Shown here: positions 41,474 through 47,662 of the stretch, one piece after another
Numbering within the stretch: the stretch's first letter is position 1
Layout: the number at the start of each line of letters is the position of its first letter
Assembly (NCBI GenBank): GCA_031287685.1
Contig: JAITSQ010000032.1
Span: forward strand, 1 to 47,662
Length of the DNA stretch: 47,662 bases
From: Clostridiales bacterium
GTDB lineage: Bacteria > Bacillota > Clostridia > Lachnospirales > WQUN01
Direction of reading: 5' to 3'
Made by a program: the position numbers and the translations under genes
Notes under the pieces: generated by a model
Told to the model about the DNA's origin: nothing
Database searches by the model: none
Seen by the model: only the letters and a program-made list of their open reading frames with translations

Positions 41474-42283
41474 ATGAGCTGCCAGAGGCAACTCAAAACA
41501 CCGGGCAAGGAGGGCTTTACCCTTGTGGAGGTCATTGTGGCGCTAGTTATTCTGGGCATAATAATGTCTTTCATGGGGCTTTATATCTACCACACAATGC
41601 GCGACAGCTCCAGGCTGTCCAACCAGGCGCAGGCCCAGACGGAGGCGCGCGCGGACTTTACCTTCATAAAAGCCGTGGCTAACGACACCCTCCGCGCTTC
41701 GGTGGAGGCGGATTTCCCCGCGACGGCGGACGACAAGTACGACCGCTACGTGTTCTACAAGGAAACCAGCACGATAAACGGCCAGGCGGCGGGCCGCCTC
41801 GTTATGAAGCGAATCCCCAAGGGGGCGACCCGGACGGAGGCCGACGCGCTGACCGCGGCCGACTACAACAGCTTTATGCCGACGCGCGGGTTTGATATAA
41901 AATTCGGCGGAGGCGCTTCGTCGACGGATTGCTTCCGGGACCCGCAGCCGGACGCTTCGCCGTATTTTTCAGCGGGCGGCGGCGCGGCGGGGGATTTGGC
42001 CCCGGCTTCGGGCGACGAGCCTAAGGAGCGCGGGTACATGCTCAAAATCCGCGTCACCACGCCGGGCGGGAAGGGCGTCCTGCGGGCTCTCGATTTTTAT
42101 GAGGAGATTTACCTGGAGAACCTGCCCGACGGCCAGACGGAGAGCGAACTCACCGCCGTGCAGGGCGGGACGAACGGGCGGAACTACCTGCTCAACCGCG
42201 CGGGCGGCGCGGGGGGATACCTTATTATCTCCGCCCCCCCGGAAACTCCGGAGGACAACGAGACCAAAATGAACACCGTATAG
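41474..42283 (+). CDS. Type IV pilin-like protein 2
   Basis: The 269-aa prepilin has the site GKEG-FTLVEVIVALVILGIIM and a hydrophobic helix to about residue 42. The C-terminal region is of minor-pseudopilin (PilW/GspJ-like) size with NRAGGAGGYLII near the end. ATG 41474 with GGGAGGGAAAG upstream, 10 bp after gene 1. The Gly- and Asp-rich extracellular part has no conserved motif I recognise. Confidence 0.85.
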   Translation: MSCQRQLKTPGKEGFTLVEVIVALVILGIIMSFMGLYIYHTMRDSSRLSNQAQAQTEARADFTFIKAVANDTLRASVEADFPATADDKYDRYVFYKETSTINGQAAGRLVMKRIPKGATRTEADALTAADYNSFMPTRGFDIKFGGGASSTDCFRDPQPDASPYFSAGGGAAGDLAPASGDEPKERGYMLKIRVTTPGGKGVLRALDFYEEIYLENLPDGQTESELTAVQGGTNGRNYLLNRAGGAGGYLIISAPPETPEDNETKMNTV

Positions 42284-42298
42284 CGAGGGGGCTTTTTT

Positions 42299-44470
42299 AT
42301 GAAATTACGTTACCTGTTAAAAAGCGAAAAAGGGGCGGCGCTGATAACGGTTATCCTTATGCTGATATGCCTGATGATTGCCGGCGTGGGCATTATATTC
42401 GTCACGACGCACGACGGCCGCGGCGTCAAGGACGACGAACACTACACCGAGGCCTACTACTACAGCCGGAGCGCGGTGGACTTGGTGGCGAAGGAAATCC
42501 TTGCGGAAATTGACGCGGGCACGCCGGCCGGCGCGTATCCCAACAACGGGAAAAAAGTGGCCCTGCTCAACAGCGTGAACCGCAAGGTGCCCACGCCGGG
42601 CCTGACCAACAAGACCGTGGGCGCGGTCGGCTCGGGCACTTACGAGCACAAAATAACCTTTCCGGCGGACGAAAACGGCCAGACCCCCGTGGCCACGGTT
42701 AAAGTGACCAACAAAGTCAAGAACGACAAACCCGGCGGCGGGAACAAGCTTTTCCGTATAAACAACATCACCATAACCGCCGAGACCCCCTACATGGGCA
42801 CGGCGGCAAACGCCAGCTACGGGCTTAGCATAGCCACGCGCCCGCCGCTTGTTTCAAACGAACCGGGGGAGTCGGGCTTCGGCACCGGGGCGGTAGTGGT
42901 TCAGGACGGGGGAGGACTGAACATCAACGGCGCCACTCTCTGGGGAATAGAAAACCCCGGCAGGCACGACAACGAGAACTGGTCCGCGCGCATAGTCCCC
43001 CCGAAAAACCACGACGGCTCCGACCCGGCCTTCGGCAAGCCCAACGCCGGGCGGACGGCGCTGGAAACAACCCATACTTTTGAGGACAGCTGGCTTTACG
43101 GGGTGTCCAAGGCCGGCGGGGCTGACAAAGACGTCTGGGTCAAGATACAAAATCCGGATATTTTTATAGACCGCACCAAATCGACCTTTAGTTACGGCGG
43201 CAGGGACGCGGGTTCGGAGACGGGCGCGGCGCTTCTCAACAGTCTTTTTAACGCGTATGGCGTGGGCGGTAACGTGGCGGCGGATACAAACGCGGACGAC
43301 TCGCTCACCAGCGATGTGGTTAAGGGCATAGGCAACAGCAGAAAAGGGTGGGACCAAGTTCTGGCTACCTGGGGCACCGGCGACGACCAGTATAAAAAAC
43401 TCAGCGCAATCAGAACCCTGTGGAACGACCAGAACTCCCTTATGACGCAAACCTCGACCCCGCCAATCATAAGCCTCCGGAAAAAGTACGACGAGGCGAC
43501 GGGCGCGGATATTCTTGATAACGGGCACTTGGTGCTGCTGGACGCGGAGAACGACCCTACTATGAGCGTGGTATATCTTGACGTCAGCGACAGAGATAGT
43601 TTCGGCGAACGCAACGGTAAAAGTATAAAGGAGATCTTTGACCAGTCGGATCTGAAGATCGTACACAGCACGATAAAGAGAATAAACCCCGTCTCCACGA
43701 TTGACGACACCAGCGAGACTGACTTTGGAAACAGGAAATGCAAGGTTATTGTGCTTTATGACAGCAGCGGAAGCGGGAGCATGTCCATCAACACTAATAA
43801 TGAACAAATTGTCGAAAGCGACTATTTCGGTGATGCCGGCGGGTATGACCTGCTCGTGATCTTTGATAATCTTGACGCGAATTTTAATTTTATGGGTACG
43901 CTTTTCAGTCCGGATTCAAGCTCCGCTCGGCAGCAAAACCCTAACAGCGTTTTCTTTTACTGGAATAAGCACGCGACCGGCGCGATTGACGAAAACGGCG
44001 ACGGCAGAATCAGCCTGACCGAAAAGATGAACAGCGAGCCGGCGAACAATTCCTCCATTACTATAAACCAGGTGAAAACCAGTATAACCACGCCGCTTTA
44101 CTTTATGATACCGAACAACACGCAAAAAGTTAAGTTTGAGGGCGGCGGCGGGGGTTCAATTTTTTACGGCGCGCTCTTCGCCAAAAACGTGGAGATGACC
44201 CAAGCGTTCCCGAGTTTTGAGTTTGTGCCCTATACGGCGACTTGGCGGGCCGGGCTGACCCCGCTTAAGCCCACGGGTTACCCCACAAGCCGGTGGGACC
44301 CGGGCCGGGTGAATTTTGACAACCGCGTAAACCCCTGGCTTGAGATAACCGGCTCCAACCCCAGCGGGCCGCGCCCCCCCGGGCCGACCGACGGCACGGA
44401 CCCGGACGCGCTTCCCGACGCTTTTATGGTGGCTCCGGAATATACCTTGACAAAGAGCTGGCTGCGGTAA
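42299..44470 (+). CDS. Large PilX-like pilus assembly protein
   Basis: The 723-aa protein begins MKLRYLLKSEKGAALITVILMLICLM, the PilX-type N-terminus found in pilus-tip or assembly proteins (helix about 12-34). A very long extracellular region (about 690 residues), rich in Gly, Asn, Asp and Ser, follows. It contains GSGTYEHKITFP, DSSGSGSMSINTNNEQI and a Pro/Gly/Asp-rich segment near 697-714. It is much longer than usual PilX proteins, so the added part may be a beta-rich tip or adhesin domain (inference). It follows gene 2 by 15 bp with GAGGGGG. Confidence 0.8.
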   Translation: MKLRYLLKSEKGAALITVILMLICLMIAGVGIIFVTTHDGRGVKDDEHYTEAYYYSRSAVDLVAKEILAEIDAGTPAGAYPNNGKKVALLNSVNRKVPTPGLTNKTVGAVGSGTYEHKITFPADENGQTPVATVKVTNKVKNDKPGGGNKLFRINNITITAETPYMGTAANASYGLSIATRPPLVSNEPGESGFGTGAVVVQDGGGLNINGATLWGIENPGRHDNENWSARIVPPKNHDGSDPAFGKPNAGRTALETTHTFEDSWLYGVSKAGGADKDVWVKIQNPDIFIDRTKSTFSYGGRDAGSETGAALLNSLFNAYGVGGNVAADTNADDSLTSDVVKGIGNSRKGWDQVLATWGTGDDQYKKLSAIRTLWNDQNSLMTQTSTPPIISLRKKYDEATGADILDNGHLVLLDAENDPTMSVVYLDVSDRDSFGERNGKSIKEIFDQSDLKIVHSTIKRINPVSTIDDTSETDFGNRKCKVIVLYDSSGSGSMSINTNNEQIVESDYFGDAGGYDLLVIFDNLDANFNFMGTLFSPDSSSARQQNPNSVFFYWNKHATGAIDENGDGRISLTEKMNSEPANNSSITINQVKTSITTPLYFMIPNNTQKVKFEGGGGGSIFYGALFAKNVEMTQAFPSFEFVPYTATWRAGLTPLKPTGYPTSRWDPGRVNFDNRVNPWLEITGSNPSGPRPPGPTDGTDPDALPDAFMVAPEYTLTKSWLR

Positions 44471-44500
44471 GTTAAAAATAGGTTAAAATAGGTTAAAAAG

Positions 44501-44538
44501 AAGCCCGCGGGGCCGGATTACCGTCCCCCGCGGGCTTT
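44501..44538. terminator. Bidirectional terminator between pilin operon and minus-strand genes
   Basis: AAGCCCGCGGGG (44501-44512) pairs perfectly with CCCCGCGGGCTT (44526-44537). A-rich sequence before and T after serve both convergent units. Confidence 0.85.
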
Positions 44539-44566
44539 GCCTTGCGCGCCGAAGCCTTTCGGCGGC

Positions 44567-45190
44567 TTAAAGCGCCTGGTCCAGCCGCTCCAGAAGCAGA
44601 CTGTCCGTATCCATAGGCTCGAGCCAGCTTACGTACTGGTTGTAGGCTTCGCGGAGTTTCTTGTACGCGTCTACTTTTTCGTAATGCTTTTTTACATACT
44701 CGTCAAATTCGCCCTCCTCAAGGATTCCAAAGGGGGATTCTTTATTAAGCGTGCCCTCCGCCTGCCGTTTCTTGTATTCCTCGACCATTTTGGCTATGCC
44801 GTCTTCGGAGCAGTCGATAGACCGGCCCTGATTGTGCCAGCCGAGCGCGAACACCAGGAAATTTACGAAAGCCGAGTTTTCCCGCGCGATTTTGAGGGAC
44901 TCGTCAAGCATTGCCTGGTCGGCCGCCGTCGCGGGGCGGCCGCCGGACCAATCGTCCCATACGGATTTTCGCGCGGTCCGCGTATAATTATCAACGGAAC
45001 GCTGGTCGGCCTCAATCCGCTCCGCGCCGGGCGGAGCCGGTTCGGCGCGCTCAAACACAACGCCGCTTTCGGCTGTTTTCGGGTCCGCGCCCGGCGGTTT
45101 TTCGCCGCCGGGAAAGCTTGTCCTCGCCGAAAAAGCCGCCGCCGCCTTCGCGTAATTATTAGCGAACGCGTCCGAGAGTTCTATTTTCAT
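44567..45190 (-). CDS. Hypothetical protein, possibly flagella-linked by position
   Basis: I do not recognise this 207-aa cytoplasmic protein. It begins MKIELSDAFANNYAKAAAAFSA, has a Pro/Ala/Glu-rich linker (about 28-60) and a helical C-terminal part with DYVKKH-like charged segments (about 120-200). It ends SLLLERLDQAL. No signal peptide, no cysteine-rich motif except C127. It is 31 bp downstream of yvyF and likely co-transcribed, so a flagellar or stress role is possible but unproven. The ATG follows AGGAGGCTTGCG. Confidence 0.6.
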   Translation of the reverse strand: MKIELSDAFANNYAKAAAAFSARTSFPGGEKPPGADPKTAESGVVFERAEPAPPGAERIEADQRSVDNYTRTARKSVWDDWSGGRPATAADQAMLDESLKIARENSAFVNFLVFALGWHNQGRSIDCSEDGIAKMVEEYKKRQAEGTLNKESPFGILEEGEFDEYVKKHYEKVDAYKKLREAYNQYVSWLEPMDTDSLLLERLDQAL

Positions 45191-45221
45191 AACGCAAGCC
45201 TCCTGTGAAGCGGGTTCTCAA

Positions 45222-45632
45222 TTATCCCCGGCCTTTGATGTGCATTTTCGCCTTGCCGGTTTTGCTGTCGATTTTTGTCTGCGTGGAAATCGTCTCCTTG
45301 CCAAAGGTGTCGCTTACCTGGTTGTTGATTTTAATCACGCATTTTTCGCAGTACCGCCCCTTGGTGATGGGCTTCCCGCAGGATTCGCAGGCTATTTCGC
45401 CGAAGGAAGCCTGGGAAATTTCAATGCGTCCCTCTTTTATCCACCGCAGAATCTTTTTGTGGCTGCACCCGGTCACTTCCGACACGACGGCGAGCGTCAC
45501 GTCGGGGTGCTGCTTTATATACGTGCGCACTTCGTCGAAAACTTTTTCCTCATCCTTTTCGCAATCCTGGCAGATAGGCACGCCCCTGTAGGTGAACGGC
45601 CTTTTACACTTGACGCAGTTCCGCATTTCCAT
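45222..45632 (-). CDS. yvyF: Flagellar operon protein YvyF (TIGR03826-like)
   Basis: The 136-aa protein has zinc-ribbon motifs at both ends: CVKCKR...CQDC near the N-terminus and CESCG...CEKC at about 105-125. A helix-turn-helix-like middle (LAVVSEVTGCSHKKILRWIKEGRIEI) lies between. This arrangement matches YvyF, found next to flgM in the flagellar late operon of Bacillus. No flgM is adjacent here. Start ATG 45632 is chosen by AAGGTG spacing; a GTG three codons upstream is also in frame. Its role is likely translation or expression control of flagellar genes, known only partly. Confidence 0.8.
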   Translation of the reverse strand: MEMRNCVKCKRPFTYRGVPICQDCEKDEEKVFDEVRTYIKQHPDVTLAVVSEVTGCSHKKILRWIKEGRIEISQASFGEIACESCGKPITKGRYCEKCVIKINNQVSDTFGKETISTQTKIDSKTGKAKMHIKGRG

Positions 45633-45660
45633 AATAATCACCTTTTCTGTATATACTTGT

Positions 45661-45832
45661 TTAAGAAGCTGTGTTCATAGCATGAAACGCCGTCTTTTCG
45701 GTGAATTTTCGCCGTCGCTTCGTTACTCCTCGCTTGCGTAGCACTGCTGCGCGGCGTTCGTCGCGCCTGGCGGCGACAAAAATCCACTCGAAAATCCGTC
45801 ATTCCCTGCTAGGAACACAGGTTCCAACTTAA
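45661..45832 (-). repeat. Family-B MITE-like element between yvyF and trpS
   Basis: TTAAGAAGCTGTGTTCATAGCA at the left and the inverted TGCTAGGAACACAGGTTCCAAC..TTAA at the right delimit about 172 bp (only arms quoted). The core GTGTTC/GAACAC is shared with 35729. TTAA at both edges could be a target duplication. Confidence 0.8.
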
Positions 45833-45837
45833 AAACA

Positions 45838-46839
45838 TTACCGCGGCGCGAAGCCCACCGCGTCCATAACTTTTTTGAGCAGGGGGGCGGCTTCCTCCGC
45901 GGCGCGCTCCGCTCCGCGCTTTACGGCGGCTTCGAGGAAGGGGGCGTCGGCCATAAGGCGCGAATACCGGTCCTGAAGCGGCGAAAGCTCGGCGATGACG
46001 GACTCCGCCACAGCTGTCTTAAAAGCTCCGTAGCCGCTGTTTTCAAACTCTTTTTCGGTCTCGGGGACGGTTTTCCCCGTGACCGCGCGGTATATGTTTA
46101 TAAGGTTGCTGACGCCGGGCTTGTTTTCAGGGTCGAAGCGAACCTGGTTATCGGAATCCGTGACCGCGCGTTTGAACTTGGCCGCTATGATTTCGGGGGG
46201 GTCCGTCAGGAAAACGACGTTGTTTTCCGAGCCGTTTTCGGACTTAGACATTTTCCGGGAAGGCTCCGAAAGGCCCATTACGCGCGCCGCCGCGCCGGAG
46301 ACAAAAGGCTCCGGAACGGTCAGAATATCCCCGTAAAGATTGTTAAAACGCTCGGCGACGTCCCGGCAAAGCTCAACGTGCTGCGTCTGGTCCTCCCCCA
46401 CGGGGACGAGGTCCGCCCTGAAAAGCAGAATGTCCGCCGCCATAAGCACGGGATAAGTGTACAGCCCCGCGTTTATGTTGTCGGAGTGTTTTTGCGATTT
46501 ATCCTTAAACTGGGTCATACGGTTAAGCTCCCCCATATAGGTGAGGCAGGAGAGCGCCCAAGTGAGCTGCGTGTGCGCGGGCACGTGCGACTGAAAGTAC
46601 ACTATGCCGCGCTCGTGGTCAAGCCCCGCCGCCAGAAAGAGGGCGAAAAGGCTCAGGGAATTTTGACGAAGGCTCTCAGGATCCTGGCGCACTGTTACGG
46701 AATGGAGGTCGGCCACGCAGAAGCGGCAGGAATAATCCTCCTGGAGGCCGACCCAGTTTTTTATGGCCCCAAGGTAGTTGCCGAGCTGAGGCGTGCCGGA
46801 GGGCTGCATTGCGCTGAATATAACTTTTTTAGGTTTCAA
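45838..46839 (-). CDS. trpS: Tryptophanyl-tRNA synthetase
   Basis: The class I synthetase charges tRNA-Trp. About 333 aa, the normal length, from the TTG at 46839 (KPKKVIFSAMQPSG). Motifs: SGTPQLGNYLGA (HIGH-equivalent) near residue 13 and KMSKSENGS (KMSKS) in the middle. AAGGAAG precedes the TTG by 8-9 bases. A longer frame to 46929 runs through the promoter and is rejected. The leader is about 30 nt, too short for a T-box, so tryptophan-dependent control by that route is unlikely. Confidence 0.95.
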   Translation of the reverse strand: MKPKKVIFSAMQPSGTPQLGNYLGAIKNWVGLQEDYSCRFCVADLHSVTVRQDPESLRQNSLSLFALFLAAGLDHERGIVYFQSHVPAHTQLTWALSCLTYMGELNRMTQFKDKSQKHSDNINAGLYTYPVLMAADILLFRADLVPVGEDQTQHVELCRDVAERFNNLYGDILTVPEPFVSGAAARVMGLSEPSRKMSKSENGSENNVVFLTDPPEIIAAKFKRAVTDSDNQVRFDPENKPGVSNLINIYRAVTGKTVPETEKEFENSGYGAFKTAVAESVIAELSPLQDRYSRLMADAPFLEAAVKRGAERAAEEAAPLLKKVMDAVGFAPR

Positions 46840-46875
46840 GCCGCACACTTCCTTAGTAAAATTAGCTTTACTGCT

Positions 46876-46904
46876 ATTATAGCACGATTTCCCGCGAATT
46901 ACAA
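46876..46904 (-). promoter_or_regulatory. Promoter of trpS
   Basis: On the minus strand TTGTAA (46899-46904), a 17-bp spacer and TATAAT (46876-46881), with TGC before the -10 (extended -10). Confidence 0.85.
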
Positions 46905-47072
46905 CCCCTGAAGAACCGCCTGTATTCAATAGTTATTCAATATTCGCGCCGCCTTAAAGCGCGTTAAAGCCGCAATGTTAGTAAACCTATCTCAACACCC
47001 AAACGCGGTGCAGCAGCGTCACAAACACCGTTTCTAACCGCCCGTTCCCAAGTCTCTTTCGCCCATATCGCT

Positions 47073-47150
47073 CAGCGTTTTTTCGGCGCTGCCGCCCATC
47101 GAAAAGCCGCCTTCTTGGCCTGCCGAAAAAGCCGCTTCCTCGCTCGCGTC
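47073..47150 (-). repeat. Hairpin cassette copies in the terminal non-coding region
   Basis: Read on the minus strand, one cassette (AAGAAGGCGGCTTTTCG ... CGCCGAAAAAACGCTG, 47073-47117) is followed by a half cassette with only the left arm (GGAAGCGGCTTTTTCGGCAGG). The stretch 46905-47662 contains no gene I can support apart from a possible partial one at the end. Confidence 0.65.
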
Positions 47151-47277
47151 AAATTCCCTTTTCGGGTCCCCTTTCCGCTGCTTAAACTGAAATCATTGTC
47201 ACCCCCGCCTCTTTGTTCAGCTGTTTCAGAGCGTCCCTCGGCTTCGAAAGGCGCCGGACGCGCTTCTCTCTTGTTGT

Positions 47278-47291
47278 TATAGCAATTTGTT
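47278..47291 (+). repeat. Isolated family-A terminal repeat
   Basis: TTATAGCAATTTGT matches the left terminal repeat of the elements at 31372 and 34739. A matching right end is not seen before the window ends, so it may be a truncated copy. Confidence 0.4.
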
Positions 47292-47458
47292 TGTAGTTTG
47301 TAATCATTATTGAAATTCACCAAAACTTAATTTATGCTTACCATGTAAGCGATTAAAAGTATTTTTGCGTTTTAGGTATGCCGTTATAAAATTTTTCAAA
47401 AACGCGGCGGCCGTTTTTTTCGCTCCGGCCGTAATCTTTGTCCTCCGATGGATGGCTG

Positions 47459-47555
47459 CGTAAAAAGTGGATTATCCAGGATGCAGGGGTGAGCGGCAAG
47501 CATAGCTTGCGACCAGCCGCGGAAGGCAACGATGTTTGGTGAAGGGGGGTTACGC
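47459..47555 (+). other. Possible structured RNA of unknown type
   Basis: GCGTAA (47459) can pair with TTACGC (47550). Inside, GCGGC pairs with GCCGC and GCAAGC with GCTTGC near 47490-47520. GGAAGGCAACGATG and a GGGGGG run follow. It lies upstream of a possible start codon. The fold is suggestive only and matches no riboswitch I recognise. Confidence 0.2.
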
Positions 47556-47563
47556 GCAAATGT

Positions 47564-47662
47564 ATGATATTCGCCATTGTGGCAATCGGCGTATCCATCG
47601 ACAATACTTTTATCGGCGACGGAAGCGTTGTGCGGACAGCGATTATATTTTTTTACGCGTCT
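47564..47662 (+). CDS. Possible N-terminus of a membrane or exported protein (partial)
   Basis: A frame from ATG 47564 reads MIFAIVAIGVSIDNTFIGDG and continues to the window end (33 codons). It has a hydrophobic start and a second hydrophobic patch. GAAGGGGGG lies upstream but about 14 bases away, and a second ATG at 47560 is in another frame. Support is weak. Confidence 0.2.
   Translation, partial: MIFAIVAIGVSIDNTFIGDGSVVRTAIIFFYAS

Noticed and set aside
46840..46930. T-box leader for trpS
   Set aside because: The promoter leaves a leader of only about 30 nt, and no T-box sequence or specifier stem is seen.
47500..47560. SRP RNA (ffs)
   Set aside because: GCGGAAGGCAAC recalls the SRP GGAAG loop, but the conserved flanking bases and the helix 8 pairing do not match.

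Overview
The window looks like chromosomal DNA of a GC-rich, anaerobic, endospore-forming and probably motile Clostridia-type Firmicute. The evidence is sporulation genes (GerW/YtfJ, YunB, a PdaA-like deacetylase), a YvyF-type flagellar gene, chemotaxis genes (MCP, CheX-like), an LTA-synthase-type sulfatase, a clostridial (Re)-citrate synthase next to isocitrate dehydrogenase, and a sensory-type [FeFe]-hydrogenase protein. Several promoters match the sigma-A consensus closely with 17-bp spacers. About ten genes appear to start with TTG. Species cannot be named from the sequence.

Layout: 1-257 is the end of a repeat element built from hairpin cassettes. 307-3374 (minus) is a putative operon of a small membrane protein, (Re)-citrate synthase and isocitrate dehydrogenase, the oxidative route to 2-oxoglutarate and glutamate. 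It is divergent from yebC and a Xer-type recombinase (3493-5288), and the two promoters share one palindromic -35 box. A tRNA-Gly(GCC) and a 52-aa ORF follow. 5864-11191 is one long plus-strand run: DUF1461 and DUF2953 membrane proteins, GerW, a CheX-like protein, TrmL, then DRTGG / HATPase / hydrogenase-like sensor / DRTGG. 11298-20119 holds a secreted protein, YunB, a class A PBP, an LTA-synthase-like sulfatase, a PdaA-like lipoprotein and Pgi. 20405-24296 holds a lipoprotein, an MCP and a BspA-type repeat protein.

24660-31215 carries ftsEX, aroB, lspA, an RluD-type pseudouridine synthase and a PyrB-PyrC homologue pair. 31616-34706 carries exonuclease III and a RelA/SpoT enzyme. 35006-40746 is a lipid and isoprenoid cluster (uppS-cdsA-dxr-rseP) ending with lepA. 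40921-44470 encodes three type IV pilin-like exported proteins. 44567-46839 (minus) has an unknown protein, YvyF and TrpRS. The last 800 bases carry only repeat debris, a possible RNA fold and perhaps the start of a gene.

The most unusual observations are these. (1) The translationally overlapping pyrB-pyrC homologues have lost key active-site residues: four of the usual dihydroorotase metal ligands are gone, and PyrB lacks both threonines of STRTR, the 80s-loop lysine and the HPTQ histidine. They look like a paired pseudoenzyme operon. (2) A modular MITE-like repeat family carries a variable number of 45-50 bp hairpin cassettes, and its ends place outward extended -10 motifs in front of several genes. 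(3) A 73-bp tandem triplication spans the aroB-lspA junction and creates chimeric mini-ORFs. (4) A sensory hydrogenase-like cluster has no catalytic hydrogenase nearby. All calls come from reading the sequence; no database search was run.
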